From assembly GCA_002381565.1 (NCBI GenBank), contig DFWZ01000013.1:1-9337 (forward strand): a DNA stretch of 9,337 nt, given 5' to 3'. Below are positions 1 to 5,718 of the stretch, piece by piece. The position numbers and the translations under genes were made by a program. The notes below the pieces were generated by a model. It saw only the letters and a program-made list of their open reading frames with translations, was not told where the DNA came from and ran no database searches. How positions within the stretch are numbered: position 1 is the stretch's first letter; every line of letters begins with the position of its first letter. The DNA comes from Gallionella sp. UBA4121. GTDB lineage: Bacteria > Pseudomonadota > Gammaproteobacteria > Burkholderiales > Gallionellaceae.

Positions 1-1
1 C

Positions 2-1138
2 TTTTCGGTCGGTATCAACATGCGCTGGATGCATCCGGTACGCGGCATGGTATCTCCTGCTCAGTTCATTCCGATTGCGGAGGAAAGCTCACTGATGCTT
101 GAAATCGGTGGATGGGTGCTGGACACGGCCTGCAGGCAACTTGCTATCTGGGCAAAAAATGTACAAACACGTGATCTGGTACTGGCGATTAACGTGAGCG
201 CACAGCAATTCAAACATCATGACTTTGTCTCACAAATTGAGACCGTTTTGCGTGTGCATGCGGTTGAAGCATCAAGGCTGAAGCTGGAATTGACTGAGAG
301 TGTGGTGTTAAACAATGTGACGGATGTCATTACCAAAATGCATGCTTTGAAAGCACTGGGGGTTGGTCTGTCTCTGGATGATTTTGGCACGGGATATTCG
401 TCGTTGTCGTATCTGAAACAATTACCGCTGGATCAGCTCAAAATCGATCAGAGCTTTGTACGAGATATGACAACGGATCAGAATGATGCGGTCATGGTGC
501 AGACCATCATCAATCTGGCGCAAAATTTCCGCTTAAACGTGATCGCTGAAGGCGTGGAAACAGAAGCGCAGCAGACGGCTTTAAAACTATCAGGATGTAA
601 TGCTTATCAGGGATATTTTTTCAGTAAACCCGTACCGATTGAGCTGTTCGAAAAGTTATTGAAAACAATAGGAAATGTTGCATATCCAGTTGATCATTCC
701 GCCACGAGACTGCTGCGCCTTAACTGGCAAGAATCGTACAATTGCGGTGAAGCCACCATCGATCAAGATCATCGCCAGTTGTTTGATCTTGCCAACACGG
801 TAATTGATGCTTCATTTGCACGCAAGGACAAACCGCTAGAATTCGATGCGGCAATGGACAAACTGCTCACACATGTGGCTCAACACTTTGCTGATGAAGA
901 AGCAATCCTTGCTGAGCATCACTACATTGACCTTGCGAGTCATGCACGCGCCCATCGGGGACTAATTGAACATGCGTTGCAACTTCGCGACAATGCCGCC
1001 AAAGGCAATATTACGATAGGTGAATTGGTGGATTTTCTTGTCGGTGAGGTGATTGTCCAGCACATCCTTAAGACCGACAGTAAATTTTATCCCTTGCTCC
1101 TGGCTAATCGGACTGTCGCCCAACCTGAAAATGGTTGA
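2..1138 (+). CDS. EAL-domain protein with C-terminal bacteriohemerythrin domain (5' partial)
   Basis: The frame is open from the window edge, so the true start and any sensor or GGDEF domain lie upstream. Numbering from the Met at base 20, residues 1-215 are an EAL (cyclic-di-GMP phosphodiesterase) domain. Visible motifs are NVSAQQF (N58), LELTES (E90), LSLDDFGTGYSS (D120, D121), LKIDQSFV (K141), AEGVE (E177) and YQGYF (Q197). The first motif is abnormal: the stretch before RWMHP reads FSVGINM, so the EAL glutamate is absent. Residues 233-360 are a hemerythrin domain with all seven expected di-iron ligands: H251 (IDQDH), H289 and E293 (HFADEE), H308 and H312 (HARAH), H348 and D353 (HILKTD). 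Hemerythrin domains bind oxygen or respond to redox state, so the protein is probably a cytoplasmic oxygen- or redox-tuned c-di-GMP protein. Enzyme activity is doubtful because of the missing Glu. Family calls are firm; the signalling role is inferred. Confidence 0.92.
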   Translation, partial: FSVGINMRWMHPVRGMVSPAQFIPIAEESSLMLEIGGWVLDTACRQLAIWAKNVQTRDLVLAINVSAQQFKHHDFVSQIETVLRVHAVEASRLKLELTESVVLNNVTDVITKMHALKALGVGLSLDDFGTGYSSLSYLKQLPLDQLKIDQSFVRDMTTDQNDAVMVQTIINLAQNFRLNVIAEGVETEAQQTALKLSGCNAYQGYFFSKPVPIELFEKLLKTIGNVAYPVDHSATRLLRLNWQESYNCGEATIDQDHRQLFDLANTVIDASFARKDKPLEFDAAMDKLLTHVAQHFADEEAILAEHHYIDLASHARAHRGLIEHALQLRDNAAKGNITIGELVDFLVGEVIVQHILKTDSKFYPLLLANRTVAQPENG

Positions 1139-1195
1139 TGTCTTGTTTGGTTGCAGATTGCGCTGAGAATCTTGCCGGAAAGCACGAAGTTAAGT

Positions 1196-1285
1196 ATGTC
1201 AAACGCTTATCTGACCAAACCGCTCGAGTTGCGGGTATTGTATGAAATCATCGATAAAATGCGCCTGGACAAAAATTGCGCATGA
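1196..1285 (+). pseudogene. Remnant of a response-regulator receiver domain (C-terminal end)
   Basis: This 29-codon frame ends in TGA and contains NAYLTKPLELRVLYEIIDKM. That matches the last strand and helix of CheY-like receiver domains, where the conserved Lys-Pro (YLTKP) precedes alpha-5. The rest of the receiver, including the phospho-acceptor Asp, is not found upstream. The frame runs without a stop back to the stop codon of the EAL-hemerythrin gene, but that stretch does not look like receiver sequence. I read it as a truncated leftover, possibly from a hybrid kinase or regulator that once stood beside the c-di-GMP gene. The match is short, so confidence is moderate. Confidence 0.5.
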
Positions 1286-1637
1286 TGTATGGAATGCTGG
1301 AGTGGGAAACACCAAAGACAGGTTTTTCCCTTGCAATATTGCATCGCCACGGACAGCAAGGTGCACCGGTTGCAAATAATAAGTGGGACATAACCATAAA
1401 TACGGCAGTCGAGTGGACATTCTGCTTTGGATAACAGAGCAGTCGTTCAAATGTAATACTTTCAATGTCCGGTTTGTCTCGACAGTACACATTCAAAATT
1501 TTCGGAAGCGGACGTTCCAGAAAGCTGATCCGTGCACTTTTCCAGCGAACCGCCACGGTCCGCTGTGGCCGAATACTGGTCATAGCGGCTAACTGCGATG
1601 AAGCCTTTTTCTTTTAACTAGCCAGACAGTCCAGTGC
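1286..1637. other. Gene-free stretch, no recognisable content
   Basis: I translated the plus frames here and inspected the open minus frame, and recognised no protein family, ribosome-binding site or RNA gene. Open frames up to 111 codons exist on the minus strand, but they lack an upstream Shine-Dalgarno and have no domain-like pattern. The block lies between two gene remnants and is best described as decayed or dispersed non-coding DNA. Words such as GCGGACGTTCC and GGTCCGCTGTGGCCG near 1506-1570 remind me of repetitive intergenic DNA of proteobacteria. That is only an impression and was not searched. Confidence 0.4.
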
Positions 1638-1669
1638 TCGGCCTTATGGAAAGCTTTCCATAAGGCCGA
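1638..1669. repeat. Perfect 32-bp palindrome
   Basis: The left arm TCGGCCTTATGGAAAG is followed directly by its exact reverse complement, centred on a HindIII-like AAGCTT, so all 16 pairs match with no spacer. A rho-independent terminator would normally have a loop and a T-tract, and neither is present. A perfect spacerless palindrome suits a dimeric protein-binding site, a cruciform, or a fused pair of inverted element ends. It lies within the degraded segment between the receiver remnant and the IHF-beta fragment. The function is unknown. Confidence 0.85.
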
Positions 1670-1688
1670 ATTGAGGACTTCCAACACG

Positions 1689-1814
1689 GCTAAGGGTAGA
1701 CGTGCGGAAATTCGTGGCTTTGGTTGCTTTCAACTAAATTACAAACCACCGCGTAACGGACGTAATCCAAAAAATGGTTGTTGTATCGTGTTTAAGCTAA
1801 GCATCCGAAACTGA
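1689..1814 (+). pseudogene. ihfB: Fragment of integration host factor beta subunit
   Basis: The frame reads AKGRRAEIRGFGCFQLNYK and continues PPRNGRNPKNG before losing similarity and stopping at TGA (1812-1814). This is the DNA-binding core of the IHF-beta/HU family: EIRGFGSF strand, then the beta-arm PPR.GRNPKTG with its intercalating proline. The Arg-rich RGFG and YxPPRxGRNPK pattern points to IHF-beta rather than HU or IHF-alpha. The N-terminal helices of the roughly 95-residue protein are missing: the open frame upstream (from 1602) crosses the 32-bp palindrome and has no family resemblance and no ATG. The C-terminal helix is also lost. It is a broken copy and probably not functional. It could be the remains of an island-borne IHF homologue. 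Confidence 0.72.
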
Positions 1815-1891
1815 ATGTGGAAGAGAGTTTGATCGGCCACATTGGAGTAGACTTACTTCGACGCTGAGCAACACACTTTAGCTTCTTTTTA

Positions 1892-1917
1892 ATTATTGAC
1901 GGTATTATTGACGGTAT
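1892..1917 (+). repeat. 12-bp tandem direct repeat next to the tRNA-Ser junction
   Basis: ATTATTGACGGT occurs twice head to tail, followed by AT, in an otherwise very A/T-rich stretch. It ends about 53 bp before the tRNA-Ser 3' fragment at 1971. Short direct repeats at this distance inside an island end are typical of arm-type binding sites for tyrosine recombinases. That role is inferred from position, not shown. Confidence 0.6.
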
Positions 1918-1970
1918 CGTTTAATAATTAAATTAAATAATCCTTTATTTATAATTAGATGCATATATTT

Positions 1971-1993
1971 TTCGAATCCCACCCTCTCCGCCA
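1971..1993 (+). other. Truncated tRNA-Ser 3' end, probable attachment site (attR-like)
   Basis: The 23 nt read as a T-loop TTCGAAT, the 3' half of a T-stem CCCAC, an acceptor 3' strand CCTCTCC, discriminator G and CCA. The G discriminator and this acceptor sequence fit bacterial tRNA-Ser. Upstream is A/T-rich sequence (GCATATATTT), so the 5' half of the T-stem and the rest of the tRNA are absent and no functional tRNA is encoded here. A duplicated 3' tRNA end is the standard scar of integrases that target tRNA genes. The orientation predicts the intact tRNA-Ser to the left of the window, with the inserted DNA between it and this site. Confidence 0.78.
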
Positions 1994-1998
1994 AATAC

Positions 1999-2025
1999 AA
2001 AACCGTCCCTTGTGGGCGGTTTTTT
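1999..2025 (+). terminator. Rho-independent terminator just beyond the tRNA-Ser fragment
   Basis: AAAACCG pairs with CGGTTTT and CCC with GGG around a TTGT loop, with one bulged T. A run of six Ts ends the structure. It begins 6 nt after the CCA of the tRNA-Ser fragment, so it is most simply the original terminator of the tRNA-Ser gene, separated from its gene by the insertion. Confidence 0.8.
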
Positions 2026-2036
2026 ATTTGGGAGTG

Positions 2037-2141
2037 GGTGGGTGGACAAACCCACCTGGGTTCGACCAGCGAGCACTGCTCGCGCAGGACGCACGAAGTG
2101 CGATCCCGAGAGAAACGAGGGATGAGTGCATCGCGGATGCA
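2037..2141. repeat. Cluster of five short hairpins
   Basis: Five inverted repeats follow one another in about 105 bp. They are GGTGGGT/ACCCACC (2037-2056), GCGAGCA-C-TGCTCGC (2069-2083), CGCAC-GAA-GTGCG (2090-2102), ATCCC/GGGAT (2103-2123) and TGCATC-GCG-GATGCA (2127-2141). The block is GC-rich inside an AT-rich neighbourhood. It could be a structured RNA, a dispersed palindromic repeat element or recombination-related DNA. There is no sign of coding: minus and plus frames here have no start context. Confidence 0.6.
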
Positions 2142-2156
2142 ACGCGACGCACGAAC

Positions 2157-2170
2157 AATCCCACCCTCTC
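2157..2170 (+). repeat. Second copy of a 14-bp tRNA-Ser-like sequence
   Basis: AATCCCACCCTCTC here is identical to 1975-1988 in the tRNA-Ser fragment, 182 bp apart and in the same orientation. The preceding bases ACGAAC partly resemble the T-loop TTCGAA, and similarity ends before the CCGCCA of the acceptor end. It may be an older, eroded attachment site or part of a duplicated tRNA 3' end. Confidence 0.6.
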
Positions 2171-2645
2171 TTTCAGAACAAAAAAATAGCAGTTTTATAA
2201 ATATATTCAGTAACTTAGTGATGTGTATAATCCACCTCACCCACACACCTCACCCACACACTGTATCTTCCCTGAGACTCTATGCTCGGTGTAAACCAAC
2301 CTGTCACCCACCACATAGCCAGCCTGTACGATGGTGTGTGGCTGCTGCTCAGTGGTCTGGTCGTTGGTGCTTAACGGGGGGATGCGGCCTTGTTTATCTT
2401 CAAGGACCCCTCTCGGAAATTCATGGTAAAACTATTCAGGTTAGGAAACTATTTAAGCTATCCTCATCCCTCGCTGCTTTGTGTAAGTCATTTGAACAGT
2501 ATCTCCCATCGAAGTCCTGACGGATAGTGAGGTTGTTTAGGGGTAGGGTCTTCAGAATTGCAATGACTACTCACGCTAGGGTAATTACAATGCTAATTAA
2601 CTGCGTAGATTTATAACTGCTGATTAATAATTAAAGGAGAGTGGA
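2171..2645. other. Intergenic region without a convincing gene
   Basis: No gene with a ribosome-binding site is seen. A 30-codon plus frame at 2282-2374 (containing LYDGVWLLLSGLVVGA, hydrophobic) has no Shine-Dalgarno. On the minus strand an open stretch (2431 down to 2237) without an ATG contains PHTIVQAGYVVGDRL. That faintly recalls the C-terminal end of GrpE but is too short and divergent to call. A lone TATAAT occurs at 2226-2231 with only a weak -35 match. The final bases carry the AAAGGAG that serves the next gene. Confidence 0.45.
2233..2261 (+). repeat. 13-bp tandem repeat (two copies)
   Basis: ACCTCACCCACAC is repeated twice in direct succession (2234-2259), with one matching base before and two after. 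It lies in a C/A-rich strand-biased run just downstream of a TATAAT. No function can be assigned. Confidence 0.7.
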
Positions 2646-3074
2646 GTGGTCGCTTCTAACAAATATCTATTTGCTGCGCTACTGTTATTTTCTGCTATGC
2701 AGGGATTTTCAGCTACTGCGTTGGCAGGGTTGTACAGCGTGGATAGTAACCATCCGCCTACTTACGCTGACTATACTCACGCGATGAATGAGGCGTCATT
2801 TGCAAAGCGTTTCGTTGGGGATTATTTAGGCTCGTTGGTGGAAATAATGCGCGATACCCCATCTAGACTAAGTGGTGTCTGCTTACCTCCGCATAAACAG
2901 TTGGAAGATTTAGTGATTGCTGACGCAGCACTTTTGCGAGGGCGCCAAGTAAATATTAACTATTTTATAAAGCATGGCTCCTCATCTGATCGTGCTGTTG
3001 AAATCACAGATTCAATCCCGATGAACATATTGTTCGGTAAAGGCCTTCGTGTTTTATACTCTTGTGCGCCATAA
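2646..3074 (+). CDS. Small exported protein, possibly Rap1a/Tai immunity-like
   Basis: The start is GTG at 2646, chosen because AAAGGAG ends 6 nt upstream. The 142-residue product begins with a Sec signal peptide: Lys6, a hydrophobic core around residues 8-21 and a likely cut after ALA27. The mature part of about 115 residues has two cysteines (C79 in GVCLPP, C140 three residues from the end) that could form a disulfide. The layout of a helical segment ending in YLGSLVEIM, a V-C-L-P motif, a following helix and a terminal Cys is reminiscent of the Rap1a/Tai immunity family of periplasmic proteins. I would not rely on that without a profile search. The next gene starts 32 bp downstream on the same strand, so co-transcription is possible. 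No toxin gene is visible nearby. Confidence 0.75.
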   Translation: MVASNKYLFAALLLFSAMQGFSATALAGLYSVDSNHPPTYADYTHAMNEASFAKRFVGDYLGSLVEIMRDTPSRLSGVCLPPHKQLEDLVIADAALLRGRQVNINYFIKHGSSSDRAVEITDSIPMNILFGKGLRVLYSCAP

Positions 3075-3106
3075 TCAAAGTAGCGCTGGTGGTTAAAGGG
3101 ATAGCT

Positions 3107-3865
3107 ATGCTGCACCATCTCGATATCACCATGCTGTTGCTGATTGCGCTCGCAGGATTTTATGCCGGCATCCAGAATACCCTGGCCGGTGGCGGCTCCT
3201 TCATTACCTTTCCCACGCTGATGCTGGCGGCGGGGCTTAATCCATTGGCCGCAAATATCACGTCCACAGTTGCCATGTTCCCCAACCAGATCACCTCGTC
3301 TTTAGGCGGACGCAGGTTGGCAGGCGGTATTGGCGAGATGAGCCTGGGGAGGCTGTTTTCCTTGAGCGTTGCGGGCGGACTCTGCGGTGCGGTGCTGTTG
3401 CTCAATACGCCAGTGAGCTTCTTCACCCGTCTGGTACCATGGCTGGTGTTATTTGCGACTTCCATTTTCGCTTGGGGCAGCTTCCGCAAGAAACCGCTCC
3501 ATGCAGCAAGCGTTTTTCCTGTTCCGGTGCTGGCGACGGTTCAGTTTCTGATTGGAGTGTATGGCGGCTATTTCGGCGGCGGCATCGGTTTTCTGATGCT
3601 GGCGACCCTGATTATCTCAGGCCAGGAGGTGCGCATGGCTGCCGCAACCAAGAATATCCTGGCGATGGCGATGAATGCCTCGGCGGTGGCACTGTTCGTC
3701 TTTTCAAGCCAGGTGGATTGGCTCGCAGCATTCGCGCTGGCTCTGGGTGGTATCGGTGGCGGCTTTGCCGGGAACTGGCTGGTATACCGCCTGCCGGAAA
3801 AAATCCTGCGCGGCTTTGTCGTTCTGGTGGGTTTCGCGCTGACTGTCTGGCTGTTCATGCGCTAG
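3107..3865 (+). CDS. TSUP (TauE/SafE) family membrane permease
   Basis: The start is ATG 3107, with AAAGGG 6 nt upstream. An in-frame ATG at 3062 overlaps the previous gene and lacks a ribosome-binding site. The 252-residue protein is almost entirely hydrophobic and fits the usual 7-9 helix TSUP fold of two related halves. The N-terminal family motif AGGGSFITFPTL is at residues 27-38. The matching second-half motif GVYGGYFGGGIGFLML begins at residue 150. TSUP proteins move anions or organosulfur compounds such as sulfite, sulfoacetate or taurine across the inner membrane; the substrate here cannot be told. It is followed after 40 bp by the DUF1289 gene and then an MFS permease, suggesting one transcript. 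Confidence 0.9.
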   Translation: MLHHLDITMLLLIALAGFYAGIQNTLAGGGSFITFPTLMLAAGLNPLAANITSTVAMFPNQITSSLGGRRLAGGIGEMSLGRLFSLSVAGGLCGAVLLLNTPVSFFTRLVPWLVLFATSIFAWGSFRKKPLHAASVFPVPVLATVQFLIGVYGGYFGGGIGFLMLATLIISGQEVRMAAATKNILAMAMNASAVALFVFSSQVDWLAAFALALGGIGGGFAGNWLVYRLPEKILRGFVVLVGFALTVWLFMR

Positions 3866-3905
3866 CGGCACGGGATAAGCGGACATCAGCCTATGGACAG
3901 ATAGC

Positions 3906-4109
3906 ATGAAAGAAATCAGCAGTAATATTGAGCGCATGACGCCCTGCATACGGAATTGTTATTTGAATGATGACGATATCTGTCTTGGCTGTTTTCGTTC
4001 GCTGGATGAAATCACACAGTGGAGCTGTGCCGACAATCATCAGCGACTCGCTATTCTGCAAGCCGCCCGACAACGAAAAGAGGCATACTGTTCGGGCAAG
4101 GATATTTGA
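3906..4109 (+). CDS. DUF1289 family cysteine-rich small protein
   Basis: The product has 67 residues. It carries the DUF1289 signature: PCIRNC (C14, C18), ICLGCFRSLDEI (C26, C29), then a Trp (TQW) and a helical tail ending in AARQRK. The C-x3-C-x7-C-x2-C spacing suggests binding of a metal or Fe-S cluster, but the family has no established reaction. It is a cytoplasmic protein with no signal peptide. ATG 3906 is preceded by a weak GGA 8 nt upstream. The alternative ATG at 3936 would leave only two residues before the first Cys. It sits 40 bp after the TSUP gene and 39 bp before the MFS gene, all on the same strand. Confidence 0.88.
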   Translation: MKEISSNIERMTPCIRNCYLNDDDICLGCFRSLDEITQWSCADNHQRLAILQAARQRKEAYCSGKDI

Positions 4110-4148
4110 ACGACTTGCCTGACGGGCGATATTACAAGGGAACTTTCA

Positions 4149-5351
4149 GTGAGTGAACAGACAGAGCGGATCAAAGTGTTAAGTGCCGGCATCTTCAGCC
4201 TGATTCTGGCGCTGGGCGTAGCCCGTTTTGCCTATACCCCTCTGCTGCCGCTGATGCAGCATCAGGCAGGGCTGGGTGTCGCCGCAGCGGGCTGGCTGGC
4301 AGCGATCAATTACGCCGGGTACTTGAGTGGCGCCCTCATTGCCACCCTGATCAGCGACATGGTGCTCAAAGATCGCCTGTATCGCATCGGCATGATCCTC
4401 GCCATTGTCAGCACGGCCATGATGGGCCTGACCACGGATTTCACCGTATGGGCTTTGTCCCGCTATGTTGCCGGTCTTAGCAGCGCTGCGGGCCTGCTGT
4501 TGGGCAGCGGACTCATCCTCAATTGGCTGATACGCCATAACCACCGCAGCGAGCTGGGTCTCCATTTTGCGGGCATTGGCCTGGGGATCGCATGTTCAGC
4601 AGCGGCGGTGTCTTTAATGAGTCAGTGGCTCAACTGGAGCGAGCAGTGGTTCGCGCTCACCCTGCTGGGCTGTTTGCTTCTTATCCCGGCTTTGCGCTGG
4701 CTGCCTCCCCCGGATCGGAGCATCGTGACCAGGAGTGGTCACAAGATGGAAGATGCGCCACCCAGTGCTTTGTTCATGCGGCTTTTTATGTTTGCATATT
4801 TTTGCGCAGGTATCGGCTATGTGGTCAGTGCAACATTCATCGTCGCCATCATCGATCATATGCCGGGTCTTGCTGGTAACGGGACCCTGGTTTTTTTCAT
4901 CATCGGAGTCGCTGCGGCGCCTTCATGCATCCTCTGGGACCTGATCGCCCGTCGCGTCGGAAAACTCAACGCGCTGATTTTTGCTTCCGTCCTGCAGATC
5001 ATCGGCATCATGCTCCCCGTCCTGGCAGGCGGTCTGATTGCTGCGCTTGCCGGGGCAATACTCTTCGGCGGCACTGTCATGGGTATCGTGAGCCTGGTGC
5101 TGACCATGGCCGGCCACTACTACCCGACCCGCCCCGCCAAGATGATGGGAAAAATGACGCTTTCCTATGGCGCGGCGCAGATCATCGGTCCGGCGATAAC
5201 CGGCTGGCTGGCCACCCGTTTAGGCAGCTACACAGCAGGCCTCTATCTGGCCGGAGGCATCATGGTCGCAGGAACCGTGATACTCCTGATGCTCAAGGCT
5301 GTGGAAAAGCGTGAAACCCCGATGGTTCGTCAGCCGGATTCACTGGCATAA
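4149..5351 (+). CDS. YbfB/YjiJ-type MFS transporter
   Basis: This 400-residue protein has about 12 hydrophobic segments and a central soluble loop near residues 185-205, the standard MFS layout of 6+6 helices. The first helix holds GVARFAYTPLLPLMQ (residues 23-37), the G-x-x-R-F-x-Y-x-P-L-L-P-x-M signature of the YbfB/YjiJ group. The start is GTG 4149, with AAGGGAA 6-8 nt upstream. The substrate is unknown; members are generic drug- or metabolite-proton carriers. It ends the plus-strand set, and its stop lies 3 bp from the stop of the convergent minus-strand gene. Confidence 0.88.
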   Translation: MSEQTERIKVLSAGIFSLILALGVARFAYTPLLPLMQHQAGLGVAAAGWLAAINYAGYLSGALIATLISDMVLKDRLYRIGMILAIVSTAMMGLTTDFTVWALSRYVAGLSSAAGLLLGSGLILNWLIRHNHRSELGLHFAGIGLGIACSAAAVSLMSQWLNWSEQWFALTLLGCLLLIPALRWLPPPDRSIVTRSGHKMEDAPPSALFMRLFMFAYFCAGIGYVVSATFIVAIIDHMPGLAGNGTLVFFIIGVAAAPSCILWDLIARRVGKLNALIFASVLQIIGIMLPVLAGGLIAALAGAILFGGTVMGIVSLVLTMAGHYYPTRPAKMMGKMTLSYGAAQIIGPAITGWLATRLGSYTAGLYLAGGIMVAGTVILLMLKAVEKRETPMVRQPDSLA

Positions 5352-5354
5352 TTT

Positions 5355-5615
5355 TCATTTCAGCACTGAAGCCGTCTTGCCAAATTGAGCGAGCTGCGCC
5401 TGCTCCTTGTTCAGCCACGATGTCGACAAGGCGCGCGGACCATGGTCAATCGGCATGGCTTCTTTTGCCAGCGACTGCTTTTCGGCCATTTTGTGCAGGG
5501 ATGACATCTTGCGTGCATCCTGAATGACCGACCAGTCCGGCCCCGCTACTGCGGGCAGGGACAACGTGAAAGCAGCCAGCATGCCTGCGATCGCAATATG
5601 TTTGCTTTTTATCAT
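5355..5615 (-). CDS. Small exported protein of unknown function, sigma-54 controlled
   Basis: I chose the ATG at 5615 because GGAG lies 6 nt upstream. The in-frame ATG at 5627 has no ribosome-binding site and itself contributes to that GGAG. The 86-residue product starts MIKSKH, has a hydrophobic core (residues 7-20) and a probable signal-peptidase site after AVA24. The mature part is about 62 residues, polar, without cysteines or obvious motifs. It is rich in Lys, Ala, Gln and Ser, with predicted helices (VIQDARKMSSLHKMAEKQSL; NKEQAQLAQFGK). I do not recognise the family. A near-consensus sigma-54 promoter sits about 54 bp upstream, so expression probably depends on an activator and an environmental signal. 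It is transcribed towards the MFS gene and away from the pilin cluster. Confidence 0.75.
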   Translation of the reverse strand: MIKSKHIAIAGMLAAFTLSLPAVAGPDWSVIQDARKMSSLHKMAEKQSLAKEAMPIDHGPRALSTSWLNKEQAQLAQFGKTASVLK

Positions 5616-5668
5616 GAAAGTCTCCATCTTGAATAATAAGCAGGATAGATAAGCCTGTACTGTTGATT

Positions 5669-5685
5669 AAGCAGGTTCTGTGCCA
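5669..5685 (-). promoter_or_regulatory. Sigma-54 (RpoN) promoter
   Basis: Read on the minus strand the sequence is TGGCAC-AGAAC-CTGCTT. The consensus is TGGCAC-N5-TTGCW, so there is one mismatch, and the -24 GG and -12 GC are exactly 12 bp apart. Transcription would start near 5659, giving a leader of about 44 nt before the ATG at 5615. This predicts activator-dependent control of the small exported protein. Confidence 0.75.
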
Positions 5686-5705
5686 ATAATATTTTTATGG
5701 TAAAA

Positions 5706-5718
5706 CAACAAGTTGAGT
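5706..5718 (-). promoter_or_regulatory. Possible IHF-binding site upstream of the sigma-54 promoter
   Basis: Minus-strand ACTCAACTTGTTG matches the IHF consensus WATCAANNNNTTR with one mismatch (C for A at position 2). It would sit about 47-59 bp upstream of the predicted start, the usual place for IHF to bend DNA between an enhancer-bound activator and RpoN polymerase. The motif is short and can occur by chance. Confidence 0.35.

Noticed and set aside
1199..1592. Open frames of 69-111 codons on both strands
   Set aside because: They overlap each other, have no ribosome-binding site and no family resemblance, and cross the receiver remnant.
1905..2246. Minus-strand frame containing LAERVGFE
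   Set aside because: This peptide is the familiar false translation of the reverse complement of a tRNA-Ser 3' end; it supports the tRNA fragment, not a protein.
2237..2431. Minus-strand frame with PHTIVQAGYVVGDRL resembling a GrpE end
   Set aside because: It has no start codon, no upstream GrpE sequence, and the match is only a few residues.
2038..2520. 160-codon plus-strand frame
   Set aside because: It runs through the hairpin cluster and the 13-bp tandem repeat, lacks a ribosome-binding site and has no domain pattern.
3062..3106. Upstream ATG for the TSUP gene
   Set aside because: It overlaps the preceding gene and has no ribosome-binding site, while ATG 3107 has AAAGGG at good spacing.
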